Below, piece by piece: positions 1-4,957 of a DNA stretch of 6,249 nt. The DNA comes from an uncultured Collinsella sp. (GTDB lineage: Bacteria; Actinomycetota; Coriobacteriia; Coriobacteriales; Coriobacteriaceae): positions 1 through 6,249 of the forward strand of contig CAAEVD010000116.1 of the NCBI GenBank assembly GCA_900759435.1, in the 5' to 3' direction. A program made the position numbers and the translations under genes. The notes under the pieces were generated by a model that saw only the letters and a program-made list of their open reading frames with translations, was not told the DNA's origin and searched no databases. Numbering within the stretch: position 1 is the first letter of the stretch; each line of letters opens with the position of its first letter.

Positions 1-198
1 CGACCGCTCAACCGCATCAACGGCTGGTGCATCGAGTGCACGAAGGAGCTTCACATGGCAGACCTGGCAGAACAAGCGGAGGCCATGAAGGAAGAGGCCT
101 CAAGGGAGATCAGGAACAACCGCACGCGCCAGTGCTTCTACAGCGCGAAAAGCCGGGCTAAGAAAAAGAAAAATAGCAACGGAAAAAGCCACGGTTAA
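1..198 (+). CDS. C-terminal part of a small Cys-x2-Cys, Lys-rich protein (5' truncated)
   Basis: An open frame runs from the first base of the window to a TAA and gives 65 residues; the true start lies upstream. The visible part begins with a hydrophilic stretch holding a Cys-x2-Cys knuckle (CIEC, residues 10-13 of the visible part). A Glu/Ala-rich helical segment follows, and then a very basic tail (KAKKKK-like). A single knuckle preceded by NGW-type residues resembles the second half of small phage zinc-ribbon proteins, whose first knuckle would lie upstream. The basic tail suggests nucleic-acid contact, but that is inference. An internal ATG at 55 is possible but lacks a clear Shine-Dalgarno sequence and would drop the knuckle. 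The function is unknown. Confidence 0.55.
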   Translation, partial: RPLNRINGWCIECTKELHMADLAEQAEAMKEEASREIRNNRTRQCFYSAKSRAKKKKNSNGKSHG

Positions 199-232
199 CC
201 TGACCTGCGAAAACACCGGAAGGAGAACGGAA

Positions 233-517
233 ATGCAGACAAAAAAGAAAGCGAGCGCCCCCAGCTTCCACACATCGGGCACCCGCTACGTAGCCGCCTC
301 GAAAGAGGCTGCGACCATCATACCATTCGAGGGCAAGCGCCCGACGGCACAGGAGCAGCTTGAGCGCTCCCAGTTCAAGGCGGGCGTCATGGTCGGCTTC
401 CTCGCGGCCCTCATGATCTTCCTCGCCGTGCTCTGGCTCTGGGTCATCCCCACGATGGACCAGGCTGTTGCCGACGCCCAGCGAGCCGTGGGCAGCATGG
501 CGGTGCTCAATGCGTAA
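233..517 (+). CDS. Small single-pass membrane protein, function unknown
   Basis: This 94-residue protein starts at an ATG with a good AAGGAG (220-225) seven bases upstream, which supports the start. The N-terminal half (residues 1-48) is polar and basic. A single hydrophobic segment follows at about residues 50-73 (GVMVGFLAAL, then a Leu/Trp-rich part), and then a short tail. The positive residues before the segment favour an N-terminus-inside orientation, and there is no signal-peptidase site that I would trust. I recognise no family. Small membrane proteins in phage early operons can act in superinfection exclusion or host takeover, but nothing in the sequence proves this. Its end overlaps the start of the next gene by eight bases (ATGCGTAA), so translation is probably coupled. 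Confidence 0.75.
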   Translation: MQTKKKASAPSFHTSGTRYVAASKEAATIIPFEGKRPTAQEQLERSQFKAGVMVGFLAALMIFLAVLWLWVIPTMDQAVADAQRAVGSMAVLNA

Positions 518-845
518 CGACGAGATATACCGCCCCAAACCCCAGAGCAACCAGCTTGAGATCTTCGGCCTGGGCATGGCTGGCGAGCAAGACGTTGCCG
601 AGGCCAAGAAGTGGATCGAGGCCAACCCCGAGGCGTGGCGGTTCATGCTCTCCAACGCCCGCCGCCTCAAGGAGAAGGGCTACGTGTCGATCAACTACCT
701 GGTGAACATGGTGCGCAACGAGCTGCACGTTGGCTGCAAGAACGGCATAGCCCCAGCCCTTGCCCGAATCATGGAGGCACGGTACCCAGAGCTGCGCGGA
801 GCCTTCAACAAGCACCGCAGCCAGAGCGATGGGTTCAGCGAATGA
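510..845 (+). CDS. Small phage early-region protein, function unknown
   Basis: This 111-residue protein is read from the ATG at 510, which overlaps the preceding stop (ATGCGTAA). An extension to a TTG at 468 is possible but would lie inside the membrane-protein gene and gains only 14 unconvincing residues. The core (about residues 28-100) is predicted helical: a WIEANPEAWRF segment, then RRLKEKGYVSINYLVNMVRN, then ARIMEARYPEL and a basic end. This pattern (a Trp-rich helix, a 'VSI..L...VR' helix, then 'A..L....PEL') resembles small uncharacterised proteins common in phage early regions, often near resolvase or replication genes. The compact helical layout could bind nucleic acid, but no motif proves it. 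It overlaps the RusA gene by an ATGA. Confidence 0.75.
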   Translation: MRNDEIYRPKPQSNQLEIFGLGMAGEQDVAEAKKWIEANPEAWRFMLSNARRLKEKGYVSINYLVNMVRNELHVGCKNGIAPALARIMEARYPELRGAFNKHRSQSDGFSE

Positions 846-1303
846 GCTGGCAGCGCACCCTTGCGGCCACGGCGCACATCACCATGCACCAAGCAGAGCT
901 TGTTGGAAAGCAGCGCCCTATGACCGACTACCGCAACCACCGCACCTACACGCCGACCAAGACGCTCAAGGCCGAGAAGGCCATCAAGGACGCGTTCCGC
1001 GCGGCATACGGCGAGACCTTCGCCAACCACGACGGCCCGGTCGTGATGCGGATCTCGACCACCAGGCCGCTCGCGAAGAGCAACCCGAAGTACTGGGAGG
1101 GCCGCGCCGACCTCGGCAAGCCCGACTGGGACAACCTCGGCAAGCTCGCCTGCGACGCGCTCAACGGGATCGCCTTCAAGGACGATTCGCAGGTCGACAT
1201 GGGAGCCGTCACCAAGCGCCCGAGGTCGCCATACGGCACCAAACCACGCATAGACATCTACATCGAGTACTTCGTCGAGGAGTACGTGAAGGAGAAGAAA
1301 TGA
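842..1303 (+). CDS. rusA: RusA-family crossover junction endodeoxyribonuclease
   Basis: RusA proteins are small dimeric resolvases that cut four-way DNA junctions in a metal-dependent way. In phages they process recombination and replication intermediates, often before packaging. This one has 153 residues. The signature is clear: KPDWDN at 93-98, then Lys101, DALNG at 105-109, and KDDSQV at 113-118. By comparison with E. coli RusA (Asp70, Asp72, Lys76, Asp91), the catalytic set should be Asp95, Asp97, Lys101 and Asp115. The N-terminus has the usual first strand followed by GKQRP (22-26) and a YTP segment before a long helix. The start is the ATG at 842, coupled to the previous stop as ATGA. 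An ATG at 884 would still keep the first strand, so the exact start is uncertain by 14 residues. The gene overlaps the next one by four bases. Confidence 0.93.
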   Translation: MSWQRTLAATAHITMHQAELVGKQRPMTDYRNHRTYTPTKTLKAEKAIKDAFRAAYGETFANHDGPVVMRISTTRPLAKSNPKYWEGRADLGKPDWDNLGKLACDALNGIAFKDDSQVDMGAVTKRPRSPYGTKPRIDIYIEYFVEEYVKEKK

Positions 1304-1617
1304 ACGCCAAATACTTCGAAGAGAACGGCTTTGAGGACTTCCACGGGACCAAGTTCCACAAAGCAGTGCTCGACCACGCCGCCTGCATCGCGAACAACCT
1401 CATGTTCGACGCCACGCATCCTGACAACAACGACGGCGAGACGGCGGCAAACGCCTACCACGTGATGATCGCGCTTTGCGAGGCCGGGCTTTCCAGGATC
1501 GACGAGAAGTGCGTCGCCAAGAGCCGCGAGTTCATCGCCGACAAGATCAAGCCCGTCAGCGAGGAAGAGCGCGAGTTCGGTCGCGCGTTCCTTGCCGCCG
1601 TTCTCGGCATCAAATAG
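1300..1617 (+). CDS. Hypothetical protein, about 105 residues
   Basis: The ATG at 1300 overlaps the rusA stop (ATGA) and has AAGGAG at 1289-1294 with five-base spacing, so the start is well supported. The protein is soluble-looking and probably mostly helical: a KFHKAVLDHAACIANN helix, a polar turn (THPDNNDGE), a helix with NAYHVMIALCEAG, and a charged C-terminal helix ending in AFLAAVLGIK. It contains several His and Cys residues (His16, His20, Cys24, His34, His48), but they are not spaced as any zinc motif I recognise. I do not recognise the family. Its stop is embedded in the Shine-Dalgarno sequence of the next gene, so the two are probably translated together. Coding character (GC-rich third positions, typical amino-acid mix) matches its neighbours. 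Confidence 0.8.
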   Translation: MNAKYFEENGFEDFHGTKFHKAVLDHAACIANNLMFDATHPDNNDGETAANAYHVMIALCEAGLSRIDEKCVAKSREFIADKIKPVSEEEREFGRAFLAAVLGIK

Positions 1618-1622
1618 GAGGT
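1616..1622 (+). promoter_or_regulatory. Strong Shine-Dalgarno site
   Basis: AGGAGGT is nearly a full match to the anti-Shine-Dalgarno end of 16S rRNA. It lies six bases before the ATG at 1629 and overlaps the stop codon of the preceding gene (TAG at 1615-1617). It fixes the start of the 66-residue protein and implies high translation of it. Because the next start overlaps this gene's stop, it may also feed the DUF1351-type gene, which has only a weak site of its own. Confidence 0.8.
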
Positions 1623-1628
1623 AACGAC

Positions 1629-1829
1629 ATGATCAACGAAGCCACCATCCAGGCGCAGTTCAAGCAGACCACCGTGAAGGGCAGCGTTGCGACCCTGCAA
1701 TTCGAGATCCTGACCGACAACGCCGACGCCTTCCGCATCATCAAGCAGAGCGGCAAGACGGTTTTGCTCACCGTGGCTGAGCAGCAGGCCATAGACTTCG
1801 ACGACGAGACGGGCGAGATCTATGGCTAA
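1629..1829 (+). CDS. Very small protein (66 residues), function unknown
   Basis: The ATG at 1629 follows a near-perfect AGGAGGT (1616-1622) at six-base spacing, one of the two strongest ribosome sites in the window. The open frame extends far upstream of this ATG, but that part is the out-of-frame shadow of the preceding gene. The protein looks beta-rich: FKQTTVKGSVATLQFEILTD, then a helix ADAFRIIKQ, then GKTVLLTVAE and an acidic tail (DFDDETGE). This resembles a compact strand-helix-strand domain. I do not recognise a named family. It overlaps the next gene by eight bases (ATGGCTAA). Its place directly before the DUF1351/ERF pair makes a role as a small accessory of recombination conceivable, but that is only context. 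Confidence 0.8.
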   Translation: MINEATIQAQFKQTTVKGSVATLQFEILTDNADAFRIIKQSGKTVLLTVAEQQAIDFDDETGEIYG

Positions 1830-2805
1830 GGAAACCGAACCGCAGCAGGTCGAGGCAGAGGTCATCGAGGCCGAGGCCACCACGCTTGAGGTCACCTACA
1901 CCGAGGCCACTATCGCTTCGAACATGGACGCGTTGGAGGCCCACGTGAAGAAGGTCGTGGCCGACTACGAGGGCGCCACCTACGACCTCACGAGCGCCCA
2001 GGCCATCAAGGAGGCCAAGCACGACCGCAGCTACCTCAACGGCATCAAGAAGGAGATCGACGAACGCCGCAAGGCCGTGAAGCGCGAGTACAGCAAGCCG
2101 CTCGACGCATTCGAGAGGCGCTGCAAGCAGATCACGGCCATCATCGACGAGTCAACCGACGCCATCAAGGCGCAGCTTGACGAGGCCGAGCAGACGCGCA
2201 AGGACGCGCTCTACTCGCGCCTACAGCAGCACTACGAGGAGTTCGCGGGGCTGCTCGCGCCGGTCGTCCCCTACGAGCGCCTGCATGAGCCGCAGTGGCT
2301 CAACAAGACCTTCGGCGAGATCAAGGCGCAGCAGGCGCTTGAGGCAAAGGTGTCCGACGTGGCCCGAGACTGGGAAACGCTCAAGGCCCAGCAGGAGGCG
2401 ATGCCGCACTACGCCGACGCGGAGCGCGAGTTCTTCCGCACGCTCGACCTCGGAGCCGCCTTGAACGCGGCGCGTTTGGCCGACGAGGAAGACCAGCGCA
2501 TCGCCGAGCTGAAGGCGGCCATGGCACCCGAGCCTGAGCCGGAGCCTGAACCTGAACCAGAGCCTGAGCCAGAGCCGATCGCAGCGCCCGAGCCTGAGCC
2601 GATGCCCGCGCCAGTGCCAATGTCCGCCCCCATGCCGGCACCCATGCCAGCACCGGTCGCGGAGCCTTTGGAGGCGTGGACGGTCGAGGTGCCGAGCGCC
2701 ACGCGATCGCAGATGCAGGCGCTCGCATCCCTGCTCAAGGCGCAGGGAATCACCGGAAGCATCCGCCGGGGCACGCCAGCCCAGGTGGCGGCGAGGATGG
2801 AGTAG
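1822..2805 (+). CDS. DUF1351-type phage protein with Glu-Pro linker
   Basis: This 327-residue protein has three parts. Residues about 30-230 are helical and coiled-coil-like, with the hallmarks of the DUF1351 family: IKEAKHDRSYLN (62-73), then a KEIDERRKAVKREYSKPL segment (77-94) and a helix around 98-140. A low-complexity linker follows (235-282): eight Glu-Pro pairs at 237-252, then Met/Pro/Ala repeats. The C-terminal part (about 284-327; WTVEVPSATRSQMQALASLL, then GITGSI) looks like the short strand-helix-strand end seen in such proteins. DUF1351 proteins have no proven biochemical function that I know of. They are typically encoded next to phage single-strand annealing proteins, as here, so an accessory role in recombination is plausible. 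The ATG at 1822 overlaps the preceding stop by eight bases, and the local Shine-Dalgarno is weak, which suggests coupling. Confidence 0.85.
   Translation: MAKETEPQQVEAEVIEAEATTLEVTYTEATIASNMDALEAHVKKVVADYEGATYDLTSAQAIKEAKHDRSYLNGIKKEIDERRKAVKREYSKPLDAFERRCKQITAIIDESTDAIKAQLDEAEQTRKDALYSRLQQHYEEFAGLLAPVVPYERLHEPQWLNKTFGEIKAQQALEAKVSDVARDWETLKAQQEAMPHYADAEREFFRTLDLGAALNAARLADEEDQRIAELKAAMAPEPEPEPEPEPEPEPEPIAAPEPEPMPAPVPMSAPMPAPMPAPVAEPLEAWTVEVPSATRSQMQALASLLKAQGITGSIRRGTPAQVAARME
2530..2577 (+). repeat. Glu-Pro codon repeat in the DUF1351-type gene
   Basis: Eight consecutive Glu-Pro pairs are encoded by GAG/GAA alternating with CCT/CCG/CCA. The synonymous codons vary from unit to unit, so the array is not a young perfect slippage product. 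A looser Met/Pro/Ala repeat continues to about 2667. At the protein level this is a stiff acidic, proline-rich spacer between the helical domain and the C-terminal domain. Its length may differ between related phages. Confidence 0.85.
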
Positions 2806-2808
2806 ACG

Positions 2809-3378
2809 ATGGCAGAAGACAAGCACATGACGCTGGCCGAGGCCGTGGCCCAGGTGCAGCGATCCGTGGTGGTGCCCAAGGCACGCTACAACGCCCACGG
2901 CAACTTCTACTACCGCAGCATGGAGGACATCGTTGCGGCGCTCAAGGAGCCGTGCAAGGCGGCGGGAATCGCCTTCACGCTCAACGACTCGATCGAGCAG
3001 ATCGGCGAGCGCTACTACGTCAAGGCCACGTGCCGCCTGTTCTTCGAGGACGGCCACGGCGAGCCTTTGGAGATCGACGCGTACGCCCGCGAGCCTTTGA
3101 GCCAGAAGGGCATGAACGAGGCGCAGGTCACGGGCAGCGCATCGAGCTATGCCCGCAAGTACGCGCTCTGCGGAGCTTTCGACATCGACGGCACGAGTGA
3201 CCCCGACACCCTCATGGGTGACGGCAAGCCCGCCGAGAAGGAGCCGCCCGAGTTCGGCCAATTCATCGCCAAGTGCAAGAGCTGCGGCACCTCCTACCAG
3301 TTCGAGAGCCGCCAGCAGTACGAGCAGTTCAAGGCCAACCCCGGGTGCTGCCCGTCCCCCGCATGGCAGGTCGTGTAG
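2809..3378 (+). CDS. erf: ERF-family single-strand DNA annealing protein
   Basis: ERF proteins (named for the P22 recombinase) anneal complementary single strands during phage recombination and genome circularisation. This protein has 189 residues. The family pattern is clear: RYNAHGNFYYRSMEDI (26-41), ALKEPC (44-49), DSIEQIGERYYVKATC (60-75), then an ARE segment and KGMNEAQVTGSASSYARKYA (100-119), and CGAFDIDGTSDPD (121-133). The C-terminal tail carries CKSC (156-159) and a Cys180-Cys181 pair, a possible zinc site. Tails of annealing proteins often contact partners such as SSB. The start at 2809 has GGAG six bases upstream and lies three bases after the DUF1351 stop. No partner exonuclease is visible in the window; it may be encoded outside it. 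The family call is confident; the zinc site is inference. Confidence 0.93.
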   Translation: MAEDKHMTLAEAVAQVQRSVVVPKARYNAHGNFYYRSMEDIVAALKEPCKAAGIAFTLNDSIEQIGERYYVKATCRLFFEDGHGEPLEIDAYAREPLSQKGMNEAQVTGSASSYARKYALCGAFDIDGTSDPDTLMGDGKPAEKEPPEFGQFIAKCKSCGTSYQFESRQQYEQFKANPGCCPSPAWQVV

Positions 3379-3381
3379 GCC

Positions 3382-3729
3382 ATGCAAGACCTCTACGCCG
3401 AGCGCATGCAGCTCTTCGACAGGCTCATGGACGAGCTTCAGGCGCTGCGCAACAGCGGAAGCCAGTACGCCGAGAACGAGGCCGAGTACCGCAAGGCGCT
3501 GCGCATCGCGATCCTTGAGGAGCGATCCAAGGGAACGCCAGTGACGGTGATAAGCGACCTCTGCCGAGGCCGTGAGGACATAGCCGAGCTGAAGCAGCGC
3601 AGGGACTGCGCCGAAGCGCTCTACAAGGCGAGCCAAGAGGCGATAAACGTGTACAAGCTCAAGATCCGAACCGTCGACGAGGACATAAAGCGCACCTGGT
3701 CCAACGGGACGGGCGAAGGGAGTTACTAA
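3382..3729 (+). CDS. Small helical phage protein between annealing protein and SSB, function unknown
   Basis: This 115-residue protein is almost wholly helical and charged. A first helix (residues 1-24) leads to YAENEAEYRKALRI (29-42). A characteristic ERSKGTPVTVISDLCRG turn follows (47-63), and then a long helix with EALYKASQEAINVYKLKIR (78-96), ending in a Trp-containing segment. The pattern 'YAENE..YR...........GTPVT.I.D...G......L...RD.AE..Y.A..EAIN..K' recurs in short uncharacterised proteins of phage early regions, often beside recombination genes or ssb. I know no assigned function. The ATG at 3382 starts three bases after the erf stop and has only a weak Shine-Dalgarno, so translation is likely coupled. 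Its stop abuts the ssb start directly (TAAATG). Confidence 0.82.
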   Translation: MQDLYAERMQLFDRLMDELQALRNSGSQYAENEAEYRKALRIAILEERSKGTPVTVISDLCRGREDIAELKQRRDCAEALYKASQEAINVYKLKIRTVDEDIKRTWSNGTGEGSY

Positions 3730-4293
3730 ATGTCGATCAACCGAGTGAACATCAGCGGCAACTTGACCCGCGACCCCGAGCTGCGGGCTACCCAGGGCGG
3801 CATGCAGGTTCTGGGCTTCGGCGTGGCCGTCAACGACCGCCGCCGCAACCAGCAAACCGGCGAGTGGGAGGACTACCCGAACTTCGTGGACTGCACGATG
3901 TTCGGCAACCGCGCCGAGAGCATGGGCCGCATCCTGCACAAGGGCATGAAGGTGGCCATCGAGGGCAAGCTGCGCTATTCGAGCTGGGACAAGGACGGCC
4001 AGCGCCGATCCAAGCTTGAGGTGATCGTGGACGAGATCGAGCTCATGAGCCAGAAGCAGGGCCAGCAAGCGCCGCAGGGATACCAGCAGCAGTACGCGCC
4101 GCAGCCCGCCCCGCAGGCGGCGCCGCAGCAGTGGAACGCGCAGCAGGCCTACCAGCAAGCCCCGGCGGCACCGCAGGGCTACCAGCAGGCGCCCGCCCAG
4201 TACGCGCCGCAGCCCGCCCCGCAGGCGGCGCCACAGCAAGCGCCCATGCCGCCAGCCCAGGAAAGCCTGTACGACGGCGACATCCCGCTTTAG
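3730..4293 (+). CDS. ssb: Single-stranded DNA-binding protein
   Basis: SSB coats and protects single-stranded DNA and recruits replication and repair proteins through its C-terminal tail. This protein has 187 residues. The OB-fold spans about 1-107: the N-terminal NRVNISGNLTRDPELR, the central NFVDCTMFGNRAE (51-63), GMKVAIEGKLRYSSW (72-86) and the ending KLEVIVDEIEL. A disordered Gln/Pro/Ala/Tyr linker (about 108-178) contains an internal duplication. The final residues DGDIPL are a slight variant of the classical DDDIPF tail, so partner binding is probably retained. AAGGGAG (3716-3722) lies seven bases before the ATG. Placement with erf and a helicase loader is classic for phage replication and recombination modules; host SSBs sit elsewhere, normally between rpsF and rpsR. 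Confidence 0.97.
   Translation: MSINRVNISGNLTRDPELRATQGGMQVLGFGVAVNDRRRNQQTGEWEDYPNFVDCTMFGNRAESMGRILHKGMKVAIEGKLRYSSWDKDGQRRSKLEVIVDEIELMSQKQGQQAPQGYQQQYAPQPAPQAAPQQWNAQQAYQQAPAAPQGYQQAPAQYAPQPAPQAAPQQAPMPPAQESLYDGDIPL
4090..4232 (+). repeat. Direct repeat in the SSB linker (35 bp, two copies)
   Basis: A perfect 35-base match occurs at 4090-4124 and 4198-4232, encoding QYAPQPAPQAA in both copies. A further similar segment lies ahead of each copy (4072-4089 and 4171-4188, one mismatch, encoding PQGYQQ). Near-identity at the DNA level, including synonymous positions, points to a recent internal duplication of the linker rather than selection on protein composition alone. The spacing between the copies is 108 bases, so the frame is kept. 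Confidence 0.9.
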
Positions 4294-4306
4294 GGGCGAT
4301 GGCGGC

Positions 4307-4957
4307 ATGCAGGTACTGGACTCGCTCATAGACGGGCCGCTTAGGCTGCGCAACCGCAGGGAGGGCGACGAGCTTATCGGCATGATCGTCCGGTACCTGC
4401 GAACTGGCGAGCAGCCCGAGCCTCGGACGGACGCCCAAGAGGCCGTGCTGTTCGCCGTGCAGCCCGTCATGGAGACCTCGCGCAAGCGCATCGTGGCGGG
4501 AGGCAACGGCGGCAAATCATCAAGCAACGATGCAAGCAAAGCCGAAAGCAAACGGCCAAGCAAAACGGGAAGCAAACCGTTAAGCAAAAGCGGAAGCAAA
4601 TCATCAAGCAACGATGCAAGCAAAGCCGAAAGCAAACGGCCAAGCGAAGAGGAAGAGGAAGTAGGAAGAGGAATTAAGGAAGAGGAGAGAGGGAGCAAGG
4701 CGCGTTTCCGCGCCCCCTCTCCCGAAGAGGTCGAAGAGTACGCCCGAAGCTACGCGGAGGGCAAGGGCCTCGACCTCGCCTCGACCGACTTCGACCCGGA
4801 GCGCTTCGTCGACTTCTACGCCCAGAAGGGCTGGATGGTCGGAAAGGCGAAGATGAAGGACTGGAAGGCCTCGGTGCGCATCTGGGTGCGCTCCTCGAAG
4901 CCCAAAAACGGCACGGCAAAGGAGGTGACAGACGATGGATTTTCGGCCTACGACTGA
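4307..4957 (+). CDS. Phage replication protein (DUF6291-like N-terminus, MKDWK-type C-terminal domain)
   Basis: This 216-residue protein has three parts. Residues 1-64 (DSLIDG, a GMIVRYLRTGEQPE segment, VLFAVQPVMETSRKR) match the layout of the DUF6291 domain. Residues 71-112 are a tetrapeptide repeat (mostly Ser-Lys-x-x), followed by an acidic run (113-128). Residues 133-195 form a domain with SPEEVEEYARSYA, then FVDFYAQKGWMVGK (168-180) and MKDWKASVRIW (183-193). This C-terminal pattern is common in phage replication-initiation and primosome-type proteins encoded just before a DnaC-like loader, as here. I infer an origin-binding or replisome-organiser role by context; direct catalysis is not suggested. 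The middle repeat is also a DNA iteron array, the candidate origin. The local Shine-Dalgarno sequence is weak. The gene overlaps the helicase loader by 23 bases. Confidence 0.82.
   Translation: MQVLDSLIDGPLRLRNRREGDELIGMIVRYLRTGEQPEPRTDAQEAVLFAVQPVMETSRKRIVAGGNGGKSSSNDASKAESKRPSKTGSKPLSKSGSKSSSNDASKAESKRPSEEEEEVGRGIKEEERGSKARFRAPSPEEVEEYARSYAEGKGLDLASTDFDPERFVDFYAQKGWMVGKAKMKDWKASVRIWVRSSKPKNGTAKEVTDDGFSAYD
4511..4642 (+). repeat. Iteron-like array: eleven 12-bp units (AGCAAA + 6)
   Basis: Units start every 12 bases at 4511, 4523, 4535, 4547, 4559, 4571, 4583, 4595, 4607, 4619 and 4631. Each begins AGCAAA or AGCAAC (the first is GGCAAA), and the other six bases vary. A twelfth degenerate unit (AGCGAA) starts at 4643. 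Superimposed on this is a 50-base perfect duplication (4512-4561 and 4596-4645, offset 84 = 7 x 12). The six-base core holds with no break in phase. Twelve bases is a little over one helical turn, so the cores lie close to one face of the DNA over short distances. The array encodes the Ser-Lys-x-x repeat of the surrounding protein. Interpretation as initiator-binding iterons is inference from layout. Confidence 0.85.
4646..4694 (+). other. Purine tract with AATTAA core, candidate DNA-unwinding element
   Basis: On the + strand 46 of 49 bases are purines; the exceptions are T at 4662, 4674 and 4675. The sequence is built of GGAAGAG-type units around GGAATTAAGG. It follows the iteron array directly and is one of the least GC-rich, most strand-asymmetric stretches of the window. 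In lambda ori the iterons are followed by an A-rich asymmetric segment where unwinding starts, so the same role is proposed here by analogy. It also encodes the acidic Glu/Arg/Gly-rich part of the protein, which alone could explain the composition. Confidence 0.55.
4918..4928 (+). promoter_or_regulatory. Strong Shine-Dalgarno site for the helicase loader
   Basis: AAAGGAGGTGA is a long match to the 16S rRNA anti-Shine-Dalgarno sequence and ends six bases before the ATG at 4935. It lies inside the 3' end of the preceding replication gene and fixes the start of the loader, even though this creates a 23-base overlap of the two genes. It suggests that the loader is translated efficiently and independently of its upstream neighbour. 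Confidence 0.85.

Noticed and set aside
199..232. Promoter or terminator in the largest gap
   Set aside because: The 34-base gap holds a ribosome site but no -10/-35 pair or hairpin with a T-run that I could support.
468..509. TTG start extending the 111-residue protein
   Set aside because: The ATG at 510 forms a typical coupled overlap with the previous stop; the extra 14 residues look like shadow translation of the membrane-protein gene.
760..1299. Upstream extension of the 105-residue gene in the same frame
   Set aside because: The extension lies over rusA in another frame and is Arg/Gly/His-rich noise; the ATG at 1300 has a proper ribosome site and overlaps the rusA stop.
2662..3099. 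Recurring GAGCCTTTG (2662, 3061, 3091)
   Set aside because: All three encode Glu-Pro-Leu in frame in two genes, with no constant spacing or symmetry. A codon-pair preference explains it better than a binding site.
4512..4645. CRISPR-like array (two 50-bp repeats with a 34-bp spacer)
   Set aside because: There are only two copies, the whole stretch is one in-frame coding region built from a 12-bp period, and no cas genes are near.
2221..4698. A very long open frame on the minus strand (825 codons)
   Set aside because: It is antisense to five well-supported genes (DUF1351, erf, the 115-residue protein, ssb, replication protein). The Leu/Arg/Gly/His-rich composition is what GC-rich codon use produces in a shadow frame. 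No family motif is visible in it.
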